A stretch of 64,000 bases of DNA from Pogostemon cablin (Eukaryota; Streptophyta; Magnoliopsida; Lamiales; Lamiaceae): positions 6,644,001-6,708,000 of the forward strand of contig CM043001.1 of the NCBI GenBank assembly GCA_023678885.1, given 5' to 3'. The number at the start of each line of letters is the position of its first letter. Within the stretch, counting starts at the first letter, position 1. This document shows positions 21,531-33,100 of this stretch, in pieces. The position numbers were made by a program, and so were the translations under genes. The notes beneath the pieces were generated by a model. That model did not search any database. It had not been told where the DNA came from and was given only the letters and a program-made list of their open reading frames with translations.

Positions 21531-22923
21531 TGTTGGATTGTATACTAAAAGTCTAGCTTTTTGTATGAACAATGTTATAACAATTAATTTGAAATGAGAA
21601 TCATATGATCAAATGATTGCATCTTATAATTTATTTATATGTTCGATGCAATAGTCCACTTACTTTATACTGTAGATAATATGTTGTGCGACAACACGCG
21701 GAAGATTATATTATCGGTTTTCTTATAAAGTATAAATAAATGCTCACAACCGAGATAGACGGGGACTCTCTATCGGGATGGTTGTAGTGTGTTTTGGTAT
21801 TAGCTTGTCTTGGCTATAGAATCACACTAGTGCACTTGTGTGTATTGAGCAGGACCGCTTGAGATCGTTTGACTTATACTGACTTATAGGAGAACTTGAT
21901 CTCAGTTATTATGGAAGTTCGTGCTCTTAATCCCTATATAATAACCTCGACACGTAGGGTAGTATGTATTTCTTTGATTCATCAATGGGTGAGATTTACA
22001 TGTAATTAAATCAACAAACTCGATGAGTTGGGAAGTAGTGCTGTTTCTATGGTGTGCTGTTGATTGTAGAAGGAATCCGTGTCCGTCATAGGTTGATGAT
22101 GTCCCCTTGAGGAGCTCATAAGGATTATCATGTAAATCCTGCAGGTGGAATTTATTCCAGCATGATAATGAGGTTGAGTGGTACTACTCTTGGATGAGAT
22201 ATTAATTAATTGGGTTGTCAGTAACTTAATTAATTAATGGACATTGTATATCTTAAACATGGGGAGACTAATGGACTCATAATAAGAAGGAGCCCAAAAC
22301 GTAATTTTGGGATTGGTACGGTAGTGCAATAATAATATTTTAGTGGAATATATTATTATTATTGGACTTAAGGATAAGCTTTGGGCTAAGCTTGGATACT
22401 TAAGCCCAATGGAGGCCCAACCCAATTTCTCCTCCTGGTCCCTGCTGTAGCCCATGTATATAAGTCACCTCAGCTTATCTGGAACCCTAATCTAATCTAA
22501 TTCATTATTCACGTGTGATGAGGGTTGAGAGCAGATTGAGTAGGTCTCGTAGATCGTCGCCCACACGACGTCGAGATCGGACTTGGGACATACAGCAGAA
22601 GACCGGAAGGTCGTTTGCTGCTGCAATTCGTCATGTTCCAAAATTCATATAAAATCGTACAGTTCTTCGATTTTGATGTATTATATACTGATGGAAAGCC
22701 GTTGAATAGAGGATCGTCTGAGCACAAAGATCACTCAATTCTGACATCAGAAGAGGAACTTATGGCTATTCTCGTGGGACTGCGCAGACTGCCAGCGAGA
22801 ATTCAACCTCTACATCAACCCTTGGTGAAAGGTAATGCGTTTCATGTTTACTTGCTTCCGCTGCTTGTTAGAAATTCATGGAACCCTAACGGGTCACGTT
22901 AACCAAATGATCGAATGCCAACA
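21531..22923 (+). repeat. Nested copia 5' LTR (1393 bp)
   Basis: The start is TGTTGGATTGTATACTAAAA and the end is CGAATGCCAACA. The primer site follows at 22926. Near 22452 CATGTATATAAGTCACC is a likely TATA box, placing the transcript start about 30 bp downstream. The open frame at 22615-22902 is LTR sequence also present in the 3' LTR. Confidence 0.93.
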
Positions 22924-22925
22924 AT

Positions 22926-22937
22926 TGGTATCAGAGC
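22926..22937 (+). other. Primer binding site of the nested copia
   Basis: TGGTATCAGAGC, two bases after the LTR end, is the initiator-Met type usual for plant copia elements. Confidence 0.92.
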
Positions 22938-23214
22938 TTCGGTTTCGTGGTGAAGCGTGACACGTTAGGCTAGGGTTTATGTGATTAATTTTTCGGAATT
23001 AGGATCACATGTTTAGGGTTTTGGTTTTATTGCGCAAACCATGAATATCCCTATGTAATATATACCCTATATTATATCTATTCGTCCATGGTTGTGTGTG
23101 AGAGGATTCGACAAAAACTGTTCGTCAATTTCACATGCAAGGAAGAAAGAGAGGGCAAAAATAGAATCACGCTTTTGAGAGAAAATCCAGCGTAGTGATA
23201 TTGCAGAGGCAATA

Positions 23215-23840
23215 ACCAGAGTTTCAACGGTCGGATTGATTTGTAATTTGGTCAGCACGTTCAGACCTTGTGGATGTACATTCTGAACGGTGGAGATCGA
23301 ATTTGGAGCTTTTTCTTGCTGGGAGTACACTGAAAACAGAAGCAGATATTTGGGCGATTCTGTTTTGCGCAGTCGAGGGAAAAGTGCCGTTTCTGACAAA
23401 TTAATCGTTGGATCGAGCTGTAATTTGGTCAACACGTTCAGACCTTGTGGATGTACATTCTGAACGGTGGAGATCGAATTTGGAGCCTTTTCTTGCTGGG
23501 AGTACGCTGAAAACCGAAGCAGATATTTGGGCAATTCTGTTTTGCGCAGTCGAGGGAAAAGTACCGTTTCTGACAAACTAATCGTTGGATCAAGCTGTAA
23601 TTTGGTCAGCACGTTCAAACCTTGTGGATGTACATTCTGAACGGTGGAGATCGAATTTGGAGCCTTTTCTTGCTGGGAGTACGCTGAAAACAGAAGCAGA
23701 TATTTGGGCGATTCTGTTTTGCGCAGTCGAGAGAAAAGAGCTGTTTCTCACAAAATAACCGTTGGATCGATCTGTAATTTGGACAGCATGTTCAGACTTA
23801 CAGTAGTAGATTCTGGACGGTGGAGATTGGATTCTGAGGT
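23215..23840 (+). repeat. 177-bp tandem repeat, about 3.5 copies
   Basis: The word TTCAGACCTTGTGG (or variant) starts near 23260, 23437, 23614 and 23791, an exact 177-bp spacing. Each unit contains ACGGTGGAGATCGAATTTGG, TTTCTTGCTGGGAGTAC, AGCAGATATTTGGG and TTTTGCGCAGTCGAG. The last copy is the most diverged. It lies in the leader between primer site and the coding remnant. Because 177 is a multiple of three, frames stay open across copies (for example 23618-23067 on the minus strand), but I see no gene. Confidence 0.9.
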
Positions 23841-24068
23841 TCTTTCAGTTTCGAACTACGAACGATAGTTGGTGTAGTTTGGTGTTGCGCGTTGGGCTGA
23901 ACTTGTTTCCATGCAAGTAGGCCCTTGGACGAGCGACAGTCCGAGCGAGGGGCGCTCGTCAAGGCACTTGGGGCGCTCCCTGACATAATTGGTGGTGGGA
24001 TATGACGATGGACGTCTTGGGGCACAAGCAATCCTGCTTGTTGCGTAAGGCATCGATTCCACAGTAGG

Positions 24069-24545
24069 AGTGTCGGACAAGACATTAAAATTTAGAGGCA
24101 TTTTTATTCCTAATATATATAACTGTCATAATTGATTTAATTGTCTATTATTGTTATATATATATATATATATGGATGCCTGATCTCTATGATTTATTGT
24201 CTTATATAGAAGCATGCTAGATTGCGTATTATATTTGGTATATTATATGCATGTATTGCTAGAGTGTTGGATAAGACATCCAATTTTAAGAAAACTAATT
24301 CCTAATATATAACTGCCATAATAGATTGTATATTATTGTTATATATGGATGTCGAATTAATTCCTAATATATGACTGCTATAATTGATTTAATAATCTAT
24401 TATTGTCATATATGAATGTCGAATTAATTCCTAATATATAACTGCTATAATTGATTGTCTATTATTGTTATATATGGATGTTGAATTGATTCCTAATATA
24501 TAACTGACATAATTAATTTAATTATCTATTATTGTTATATATGGT
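24069..24545 (+). repeat. AT-rich tandem repeats of 62-66 bp
   Basis: The motif ATTCCTAATATAT-AACTG starts at 24298, 24360, 24426 and 24489. Each unit continues with ATAATTGATT and TATTATTGTTATATATGGATG. An earlier single copy at 24106 is preceded by GTGTCGGACAAGACAT, echoed by GTGTTGGATAAGACAT at 24264, so a longer segment was duplicated first. Confidence 0.85.
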
Positions 24546-24780
24546 TGCTCATCGATATCGATGATACGATATGACGATCGATATCGATAGTTTCGGAATT
24601 TTGATAATCTTGATGTTTTTTGAATATTTGATAATCTAGTCGATATCGATGATTTTGATAATCTGGACGACATCGACGGTCGATATCGATGGTTTCGAAA
24701 ATTGGACAATCTGGAAATTTTGAAAATTTGATAGTCTGGAAGTCTTTGCTGATATTCGTGCCTGGTGGCGAACAATCGAA
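24546..24780 (+). repeat. CGATATCGAT palindrome cluster
   Basis: The 10-bp palindrome or close variants (ATCGATATCGATGA, GATCGATATCGATAG, GTCGATATCGATG) occurs four times, with TTTGATAATCT repeated between. The minus-strand frame at 24775-24518 is a by-product of this repetition. No known function. Confidence 0.75.
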
Positions 24781-24939
24781 TTCGCTGATATATAACTGTT
24801 AATGATTGATTTAATTATTGATTATTGTTATATATATATGCATGACTCTCTGTGATTTACTGTCTTATGTGCCGTAATAGAAGCATGCTAGCGTTGCGTA
24901 TTTTATTCTGAATATCATATGCATGTAAAAACCCTCGGT

Positions 24940-26499
24940 GTTAAATTACTAAGTGGGAGAGGGGATTGGTAAATATTCCCGCGGCCTCCATTATTGGTTT
25001 GTAAGTGATGTGAGTAAACTTGCGTGTTGGCAATAGGCCTTCCTCCCTAACGGATGAGTTTATTCACGGATCACTGGTACAGACTTCATTACATAATTAT
25101 TGTTTGTAATGTGGTACATGAACTTGCGTGTTGGCAATAGGCCTTCCTCCCTAACGGATGAGTTTATGTGGGGCTCACTGGTACAAACTTATAATTGATG
25201 ATTGTAGGAAGCTATCCGAGCGCGTGTGTACTTCTCCAACTGTAAGGCACACAAGCTCGCGCAGTGGACTTGGGATCAAATAATGGTGTACACTTAGGTG
25301 TAAATAATTAGTATCCTCCCCAATGGAGTCACTGCTATTATTTGCATGGCTAAAGAGGAACCGACTATTAATTATTTTGTCATAAAGTTAGGTTGACAAA
25401 TGAAATTAATGGGTAAAATCTTCTCTTGTAAATGTTTGGGTTTGTAAACGTCCACACTAACGTGGCTTGCAGACTCATGGTGCTTGAGATGTCGGTGAAT
25501 TTTATTTTTATATAGTTTTGAGGAAATCAATATAAAAGGATAAAATTCGAAGATTTGATCGGTATATTTATTTATGATTCTCTGTAATTTCAAATGGTTT
25601 TATCTCGCTTATTATTGACTAAAAGAAATTATATTTACTGGTCCAAAATTAGATGATTAGAAAATAATCTTGTTTTTGATTTTACTGCTTAAGAAAATAC
25701 ATGTGTGTTCTCACAATGGACGTCTCATGATGCCTATTAAAGTCTCTAGTGAAGAGATGAGAGGTTCATAGAAATATGATGGTCTCATGTAACTCTTCGG
25801 AAACTTGAGTAAGTTAAAAGGCAGAAGATCATGATTTAAGTTAATGAATGAATTAGATACATGGAATAGAAGTTGAAGGGGAAACCTAAGTCAATTTTAT
25901 TCTCCATAATTTCCTAGATGTTTTGAGTAAGTTTCTCCTGAATTACAAGAGGTTGTATATGGTGGGAAACTTCTGACAAAACATGTGGTAAAGAAAATTC
26001 AATTTCATAAAAGGAGTGAACAAGGATAGAATCTTATTCACTAGTTGTTTAAAACATGATTAGTGATGGCATTTACTGACACGAAGTGTGTAGATACTGG
26101 AATCACTAAATGTTTATTACTAAGTGAGGATAAGATTGTTATGACATGGGTAAAACTACAAGAGTAGTGGCTATTACAGTGGGAGTTGTCTATTTATTAA
26201 ATGATATGAGTAGACATTTGATTTTATGAAATTGTCTTTACGTACATTTTCATAGAAAGAATTTGATTTCGGTTTCTATGCATTAATAGATGGATACTCC
26301 ATTTCATTTAAATGATATGGTCATTATAATGAATGATAGAGTTGTAATCTGTTATGGTACGTTGGTGAACAATTTGTACACTCTTAAATCATGTTTATCC
26401 CCTGGATGCGACAAATAGTAATTAATAATGAGTCTTCTAATCTAGTAAGAGAAAGGTACCTTCGGAAATGAATTTCCCACCTTAATGGTGTGACAAATA
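24940..26499 (+). other. Copia internal region without recognisable genes
   Basis: A 104-bp segment is duplicated: AACTTGCGTGTTGGCAATAG starts at 25017 and 25121, each followed by GCCTTCCTCCCTAACGGATG. The rest, where gag, protease and the integrase N-terminus should lie, shows no intact coding frame. It is presumably decayed or replaced sequence. Confidence 0.6.
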
Positions 26500-28496
26500 G
26501 AAGGAATAGCACTCTTATGGTAGTGATTAGATAGATGATGAATTATTTGGAATTACTAAATTCATTTTATGGATATGCCCTAGGAACAGTAATTCGTAAG
26601 AATGTTTTTCTATTTGTGGGATATCCTAGAAAAATGAAGGATGATTTATTTAGTCCACAAGATCGAAGAGTGATTGTTAACATAAACACTAGATTTTTGG
26701 AAAAAGGACTATGTAATAAATCAAATACCCATGTATAAGTTGTTCTAAAGGAAGTGAGAGGAAAACACAAAGTATAAGTACCAAGTGTACAAGAGGATAT
26801 ACCACAAGGTAAACTGCAACGCGTGTCACGTCTGATATACAATTGCATGTAGTGCCTTGTCGTAGTGGGAGGGTTCTTCGACAACTTGTAAGATACATAT
26901 TTTGGGAAAGTCGTGAGACTTGGTCCCTCGCAAACATGAAATGGACCCACGGATACGACGAAGCACTACAAGTTAGAAATGCCTAATCCTAGCAAAGTGC
27001 AATGAATATTAAAATAGAACGATTTTAAATTAGGTCTGGATGCTTGTTGAACCGCTAAATGGCGTAAAAGCCATTGGAAGCGGGCATGCAAGAATAAAAG
27101 AGGATCATAGAATAAGGTGAAAACCTTGGAAGCAAGCTTGTTGCGAAAAGGTATACTCAGAAAGAAAGGGTTCGATTATGAGAAAACCTGCTCGCCGGTA
27201 GCTATGCCTAAGTTGATCCGAACTCTTTTATTTATTGCTACTCATATGAAATATGAGGGATAGCAAATAGATGTCGAGACAACTTTCCTGATTGGAAGTC
27301 TTAAGGGAAACATCTATGTGAAGCAACCAGAGTGATTCATTGCAAAGAGCTAAGAGCATTGTGATAGTGAGCTTAAAAGTGTCCATTAATGGACTAAAAC
27401 AAGCTTCAAGATCATGAAACATCCGTTTTGATGAGGTAATCCAGTGACATGGATCTAATCAATGATCGGATGGGTCTTGTGTATTGAAAAGAGTGATGAA
27501 AACGTGGTGGTATTTCTTGTACTATACGTAGATGATATATTGCTCATTGGAGACAATGAAAGAGTATTGTCGGGCGTATGTGTATGGATAATAAAGCGGT
27601 ATGAAATGAAGGACTTAAGAAGAGCAAAAATATCATTTTGATCACGGTAATACGGATCACAAGAAAGGATATTATGCTTGTCTCAAGCTTCATGAATTGA
27701 TACGATCCTTACTTGTTTTAGCAAGTGACTTTATCTAAGAAAATATGTCTTGAGACACAAAAGGAAGATAAAGGTGATGAAAGCGGTTCCTTATGCTTCG
27801 GCGAATAAGGAAGCTTAATCTTAGGAATGCTATGCGCGAGAATGGATATCTATTTTGCTGAACGCATGAACAGTGGGTGTCAACGTAACCCGGAACAAGA
27901 ATGATGAACTGTGGTAAGACATATATGAAGTGCCTGAGAAGGACTGGAAATTATATGTAAGCTTACTGGGCAAATTCACTGCTTCTTGTGGATTACGTAG
28001 ATTCGGATTTTTTAGTCAGATTGGACGACAGTAAATCCACCTCAAGGTTATGTGTTTAATTTTAGGAAGTTGAGTCATAATGTGGAGGAGTGTTATATAG
28101 AAATATATTTCAGACTCCGGACTCCATCATGGAAAGATGATAAATTGGAGCCTATGAGGCAGCCAAAGTATCTGTATGACTCTAGAAACTTCAAGATGGA
28201 CTTTGAAGTGTTTCTAAGTTTGCCCAAGGATATCACAATTTATATTGATGATATTGGTGCAGTTGCAAACTTGAAGGAATCACGAGCCCATAAGGCAATT
28301 AAACACATGGAGTGCAAGTACCACCTGTTACGAGAAATCGTATGATGAGGGGAAGGTTGTTGTCGCCTAGATTGCATCGGATGATGACCTAGTAAATCCA
28401 TTTACAAGGATATTAAGGCGAGAGCTTTTAATGGTCGTGTAGTGGGAGTGGGAATCAGATGTATGGCGGAAGACATGACAGCATAGTCTTTTAGTA
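26500..28496 (+). pseudogene. Copia pol remnant: integrase end, reverse transcriptase, RNase H
   Basis: Order on the plus strand: an integrase C-terminal GKR-like stretch (LFVGYPRKMKD, SPQDRRV, about 26600-26700). Next is the linker to reverse transcriptase (VEPLNGVKAIGS, about 27045-27085; KGFDYEKTCSPVAMPK, about 27165-27215). The catalytic reverse transcriptase motif LYVDDILLIGD follows at about 27520-27555. The RNase H end lies at 28052-28345 (IYIDDIGAVANLKESRAHK, KYHLLREIV). Stops and frameshifts occur throughout, so it cannot make an enzyme. YVDD and the 'SHKAIKHIE'-type ending are copia hallmarks. Confidence 0.85.
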
Positions 28497-28508
28497 TAAG
28501 TGGGAGAT
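28497..28508 (+). other. Polypurine tract of the nested copia
   Basis: TAAGTGGGAGAT lies directly before the 3' LTR start TGTTGG. This is the usual copia form. Confidence 0.85.
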
Positions 28509-29901
28509 TGTTGGATTGTATACTAAAAGTCTAGCTTTTTGTATGAACAATGTTATAACAATTAATTTGAAATGAGAATCATATGATCAAATGATTGCAT
28601 CTTATAATTTATTTATATGTTCGATGCAATAGTCCACTTACTTTATACTGTAGATAATATGTTGTGCGACAACACGCGGAAGATCATATTATAGGTTTTC
28701 TTATAAAGTATAAACAGATGCTCACAACCGAGATAGACGGGGACTCTCTATCGGGATGGTTGTAGTGTGTTTTGGTATTAGTTTGTCTTGGCTATAGAAT
28801 CACACTAGTGCACTTGTGTGTATTGAGCAGGACCGCTTGAGATCGTTTGACTTATACTGACTTATAGGAGAACTTGATCTCAGTTATTATGGAAGTTCGT
28901 GCTCTTAATCCCTATATAATAACCTCGACACGTAGGGCAGTATGTATTTCTTTGATTCATCAATGGGTGAGATTTACATGTAATTAAATCAACAAACTCG
29001 ATGAGTTGGGAAGTAGTGCTGTCTCTATGGTGTGCTGTTGATTGTAGATGGAATCCGTGTCCGTCATAGGTTGATGATGTCCCCTTGAGGAGCTCATAAG
29101 GATTATCATGTAAATCCTGCAGGTGGAATTTATTCCGGCATGATAATGAGGTTGAGTGGTACTACTCTTGGATGAGATATTAATTAATTGGGTTGTCAGT
29201 AACTTAATTAATTAATGGACATTGTATATCTTAAACATGGGGAGACTAATGGACTCATAATAAGAAGGAGCCCAAAACGTAATTTTGGGATTGGTACGGT
29301 AGTGCAATAATAATATTTTAGTGGAATATATTATTATTATTGGACTTAAGGATAAGCTTTGGGCTAAGCTTGGATACTTAAGCCCAATGGAGGCCCAACC
29401 CAATTTCTCCTCCTGGTCCCTGCTGTAGCCCATGTATATAAGTCACCTCAACTTATCTGGAACCCTAATCTAATCTAATTCATTATTCACGTGTGATGAG
29501 GGTTGAGAGCAGATTGAGTAGGTCTCGTAGATCGTCGCCCACACGACGTCGAGATCGGACTTGGGACATACAGCAGAAGACCGGAAGGTTGTTTGCTGCT
29601 GCAGTTCGTCATGTTCCAAAATTCATATAAAATCGTAGAGTTCTTCGATTTTGATGCATTAAATACTGATGGAAAGCCGTCGAAGAGAGAATCGTCTGAG
29701 CATAAAGATCACTCAATTCCGACATCAGAAGAGGAACTTATGGCTATTCTCGTAGGACTGCGCAGACTGCCAGCGAGAATTCAACCTCTACATCAACCCT
29801 TGGTGAAAGGTAATGCGTTTCATGTTTACTTGCTTCCGCTGCTTGTTAAAAATTCATGGAACCCTAACGGGTCACGTTAACCAAACGATCGAATCCCAAC
29901 A
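28509..29901 (+). repeat. Nested copia 3' LTR (1393 bp)
   Basis: It has the same length as the 5' LTR, with about 24 substitutions and no net gaps that I could see. It ends GAATCCCAACA before the target copy GGGAG. Confidence 0.93.
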
Positions 29902-29906
29902 GGGAG

Positions 29907-32535
29907 GGTATCGATTTCTATCTTCCTTCTCCTGACGTGCGTATGAGCTTGAGCTTGGTCTTAGGTTTTCCCTCCACCCCTATATTCGGGATATTTTTAA
30001 ATTTTGGGGTATAGCCCCTGCTCAACTGGCTCTGAATGGTTGGCCTGCTTTGATGGGGATTTTGGTCCTTTTTCAGAAAAAAAAATACTCTTTCTTGACT
30101 ACCGGTGAGATCAACTTCCTGTACCAGCTCACCCGAATCACCAAACGAAGGGTTACTACTATTTGGTGCCGCGCCATACAAATCTCATTGCTTCCCTGCC
30201 CAGTTTCATTAAAGGGTGGAAGGATCCCTGGTTTTCGGTTTGTGGGTCTTGGAGAGGGGACTCTGTATATGACCTCGGGGACCCTCAGAATCCTACTGTG
30301 CTCCCTAGAAGTTCTTTCTTCAAGCCTATCCTCAGTGCGTGTATGTTTCTATTAGCTTTCTTCTTCTGTTATATTGGACCTTCTAACAATTCCTTTTTTA
30401 CTCTGTGCAGTAGGGGATACGTGCGCCCTTGAGGCACTGTCTGCCGAATTTCAGAAGGCTTTTCATCGTGTTTGCAAACTCTTCGGATCTCATTTCTAAG
30501 AGGTTGGAGGTCGATCTCGTTCGGGTGTCTGATTCGAGTCATCGGGAGAGGGTTTCTAAGAAGGCCTCTGGAGCCCCGAAATCTAAGAGAGTGGCGTCTG
30601 AGCTCGCAGCCCCTAAGCCTATTGCTCCGAAGAAGAAATATAAACTGATGGACGAGACTTTCGAAGAGGATACTCATGATAGCACTGCTCTTACTACTCA
30701 CCCTCTGAAAGAACCAAGGATGATAATGTGGTGCTGTTGTCGTCGGTTCTTCGGTAGCTCCTCAGGAGAGCATTGAAGTTTACGATATCAGCTCTTTCCC
30801 CTCTCCTAATACCCTTGTCCGATCTCCTTTTGTTACTTTTGGCATGTCGTGAGGTGCCCTTCTGTCCAAGGCTCAGCAGACCTTCGGTGATACTTCCTAT
30901 GATCCGGCATCCCACTGTTCCCTTTCTGAGATGTGGCGGTATTACCAAGGGAAGACTCTTCTGTGGTTCTGGTCACACGATAGTCTTTCTTCCGAGGGTG
31001 CCTCTCCCGCTCTGCCTGTGTCGGATGATGCTACTTCGTTCCTCCCCGTAGATCATGTGGTTGATTAGGAGCTATCACAGAAGTATGTCCATTTGGATGA
31101 GGTCAGGAAATCCTTCGTCCGAACTCAAGAGCTCCTGCTCGATTTTGACACTCCTGCATGTTTGGCTCGTGCTGCTACCTTCCCCTTTAAGGGGTGTACT
31201 CGTGAGCTCCTTGAACGTATGGAGAGTATGTCCGCCAAAGATTCTCTTTATAGTATTCCTGGCCATGCGGGTCAGCTAGCACTTCATGCTGTCAATGCCT
31301 TGCATCGTATTTCTGAGTTGGAAAAAAGTGACTCCCATTTGCAAGATGAAGTTACTTCGTTGGCTCAAAAGGTAAGGGAATATGAGAGGAAAGTATCTGA
31401 CACCGGTGCGGCTGAGGCTCTGATCAAGGGCCAGTTGAGGGTTGAGCAAGACAAAAAGGCCGAGCTACAGGGAACCTTTGACCTCCTCCGCGCTCGGTAC
31501 GATAACCTGTTAGCCAAATCCGAGGATGAGAGGAGCGCTTTGGATCTCCAGATCAAGGTGCTTTCGGATAAGATTGCAGCTTCAGAGGTCAAACACTAGG
31601 AAGAGATTGCGGCGAAGGAGAACCAACTCCAAGTCGAGCTATCCCAGGTTCAGAGTAACTTGCATGCCCTCTGGATATCTTCCGAACATGAACTTGAAAA
31701 GGCGCGGCAGGAGAGGGAAGCATCAGAGGTTTTTTACACTCAAAAAATTAAGGCATCCGAGGATGTTATTGCAGAGGACTTGAGGGAACGTGATACGGCC
31801 TTGGCTGAGATAAAGCGTGTTTAGGATGCTTTCCTTCTATCAGAAGCGGATAATCAATACTATGGGGAAGTTATCATTCCGAAGACCAGGATTCACTGCT
31901 TCTACTCTTGCGCCTCCGCTTTTGCCCAAGCCTCTGCCCGGAGACCCTATCCTGATTGCCTCGATGACATGCGCAGCATTCTCCAACAAGCCCTTGCGAG
32001 GAGAAGATGCCTCCTGGGGAGACTCTGAAGGACGACCTTGATTTTGAGGTGCTCAGTGGGTATTCTGACTTCATCACCGACATTCCTAAGGAGTCCATCG
32101 AAGGGTCCGAGGAGGGTCGATCCAACGAAGAATTTGCCAATGATGTCTTAGCTCTCGCCATGGTTGATTCTGGGTTGAGAATCTGTCTGTCGTGGTTCCC
32201 GCTGAATCTGTAAGGGGACCTATTCAAGAGTTTCCCGCTGAGCTTGAGCTTTCCATCCTCGGTGGTGCACATATTCTTGGTCGGATCGCTTCTATTGAGG
32301 TTTCCACAGCTTTGCCTACCGAGGCTGCTACGGCTCCTTCAATTCCTCCGGCCCCAGAGATCGCTCTTAACTCAGATCGTGTCGCGGATGTCGACATTTC
32401 GTTGAGGTCGATGACCTCCGTGGATCCCTTGGGTGCTTTCGAAAATACGGTGCAGAGGAGTGGGGATCCGCAATCTACAGAGTGGTTGGTTCCAAGGCCT
32501 CCCTGGCTGATCAATGAATTGTCACCGAGCCTCTA
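29907..32535 (+). pseudogene. Antisense gene 1 of the Tat element, 3' part
   Basis: It continues 21234-21530. The first part (29907-30334) has the gypsy-type 'transposase' domain wording: GIDFYLPSPDV, GIAPAQLALNGW, MGILVLF, then LVPRHTNLIASLP and KGWKDPWFSV. One base seems lost near 30000 and another shift occurs near 30150. A likely intron follows (30335-30410). Next come a Lys/Ala/Pro-rich stretch (KRVASELAAPKPIAPKKKYK, about 30590) and a long coiled coil from 31093 to at least 31810 (SELEKSDSHLQDEV, QLRVEQDKKAEL, ENQLQVELSQVQSN), crossing a TAG at 31597. The acidic tail ends about 32535. The function is unknown. Confidence 0.65.
30335..30410 (+). other. Likely intron in antisense gene 1 (76 bp)
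   Basis: The donor is CTCA/GTGCGTGTATG. A branch-like TTCTAAC lies at about 30381, followed by a pyrimidine run and acceptor CTCTGTGCAG. Without removal, the frame hits TAG just inside the donor side. The intron falls between the N-terminal domain and the coiled-coil half. Confidence 0.5.
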
Positions 32536-33100
32536 GTGTCGAATAGGGTGTTTTTTCCTTGTTCAGATATTCTGTATCTCTCTTGCCTTCTCTTTAATCA
32601 TGTTTGATAGGACCTCGAATTACTTTTGCTTCGTTGTAACTCATTTATTTGTGAATAAAGTGCCTTCTCTTTCCTGTCCGTTGATCTTGCAAGGGTGTTC
32701 TGGTAACTTGCTTTTAATTTCAAACATAACCGCCATTTTTCTGTCATGAGCTATCACGTCGTTGGTCAGGTGTCACGTGTATTAATCTGGACTCTTCCTT
32801 TTCCTCGAGAGTTGTAAGGTCTCTTCATCCCCGTCGTTGGATCTTAGCCGTTTATGTTTCGTAACTTCCCATGAAGATACCTGCCACGCCTCACTTTGTC
32901 AGATAGTTTTCCTTTTGATTTTTCAAAATTCAAATCTTCCGTATCCTCTCCCTTATAATTTCATTTTTTCTTTAACCTAATTCCCCTGATATCTTCACAA
33001 CTTCTCAACATTTCGCTATCTTAGTGCATTCTGAGAACCCCACTTTCTTCTTCTGCCTTTTTGCCCAACCCTAATTTTCAAATTCTCAGTTGAGTGAACA
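32536..33100 (+). promoter_or_regulatory. 3' end of antisense gene 1 and promoter-like region of antisense gene 2
   Basis: AATAAA at 32654 in a T-rich context is a plausible polyadenylation signal. Closer to the second gene the strand turns C/T-rich (CTCTCCCTTATAATTTC, CTTCTTCTGCC) and contains AACCCTAATTTTC at about 33068, a telo-box-like leader motif. The start codon context is GAACAATGTC. No gene lies here. Confidence 0.45.

Larger units (their letters stand above)
21531..29901 (+). mobile_element. Nested Ty1/copia element, 8371 bp
   Basis: Two 1393-bp LTRs (21531-22923, 28509-29901) have TGTTGGATTG...CAACA ends. The primer site TGGTATCAGAGC and polypurine tract TAAGTGGGAGAT are present. 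Flanks are GGGAA (21526-21530) and GGGAG (29902-29906), a target duplication with one change that restores the host codons of antisense gene 1. The LTRs differ at about 24 positions (1.7%). The interior has no intact gag or pol, several tandem repeat blocks, and a worn integrase-RT-RNase H remnant. It therefore probably moved using proteins from a relative. Confidence 0.93.

Noticed and set aside
20760..21597. Independent plus-strand genes at 20760-21077 and 21148-21597
   Set aside because: The first is leader sequence of antisense gene 1; the second is an alternate frame over the real one that runs into the copia LTR.
22615..22902. A 95-residue protein present twice (also 29593-29880)
   Set aside because: Both copies lie inside the copia LTR pair; duplication is explained by the LTRs and no domain is seen.
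23215..23840. CRISPR-like array
   Set aside because: Units are contiguous 177-bp tandem repeats without spacers, in plant DNA inside a retrotransposon.
23067..24101. Minus-strand proteins of 74-183 residues with internal repeats
   Set aside because: The repetition is the 177-bp DNA array in the copia leader; a multiple-of-three period keeps frames open by itself.
24140..24172. TA dinucleotide run as a microsatellite locus of interest
   Set aside because: Short and within AT-rich tandem repeats; nothing beyond ordinary low complexity.
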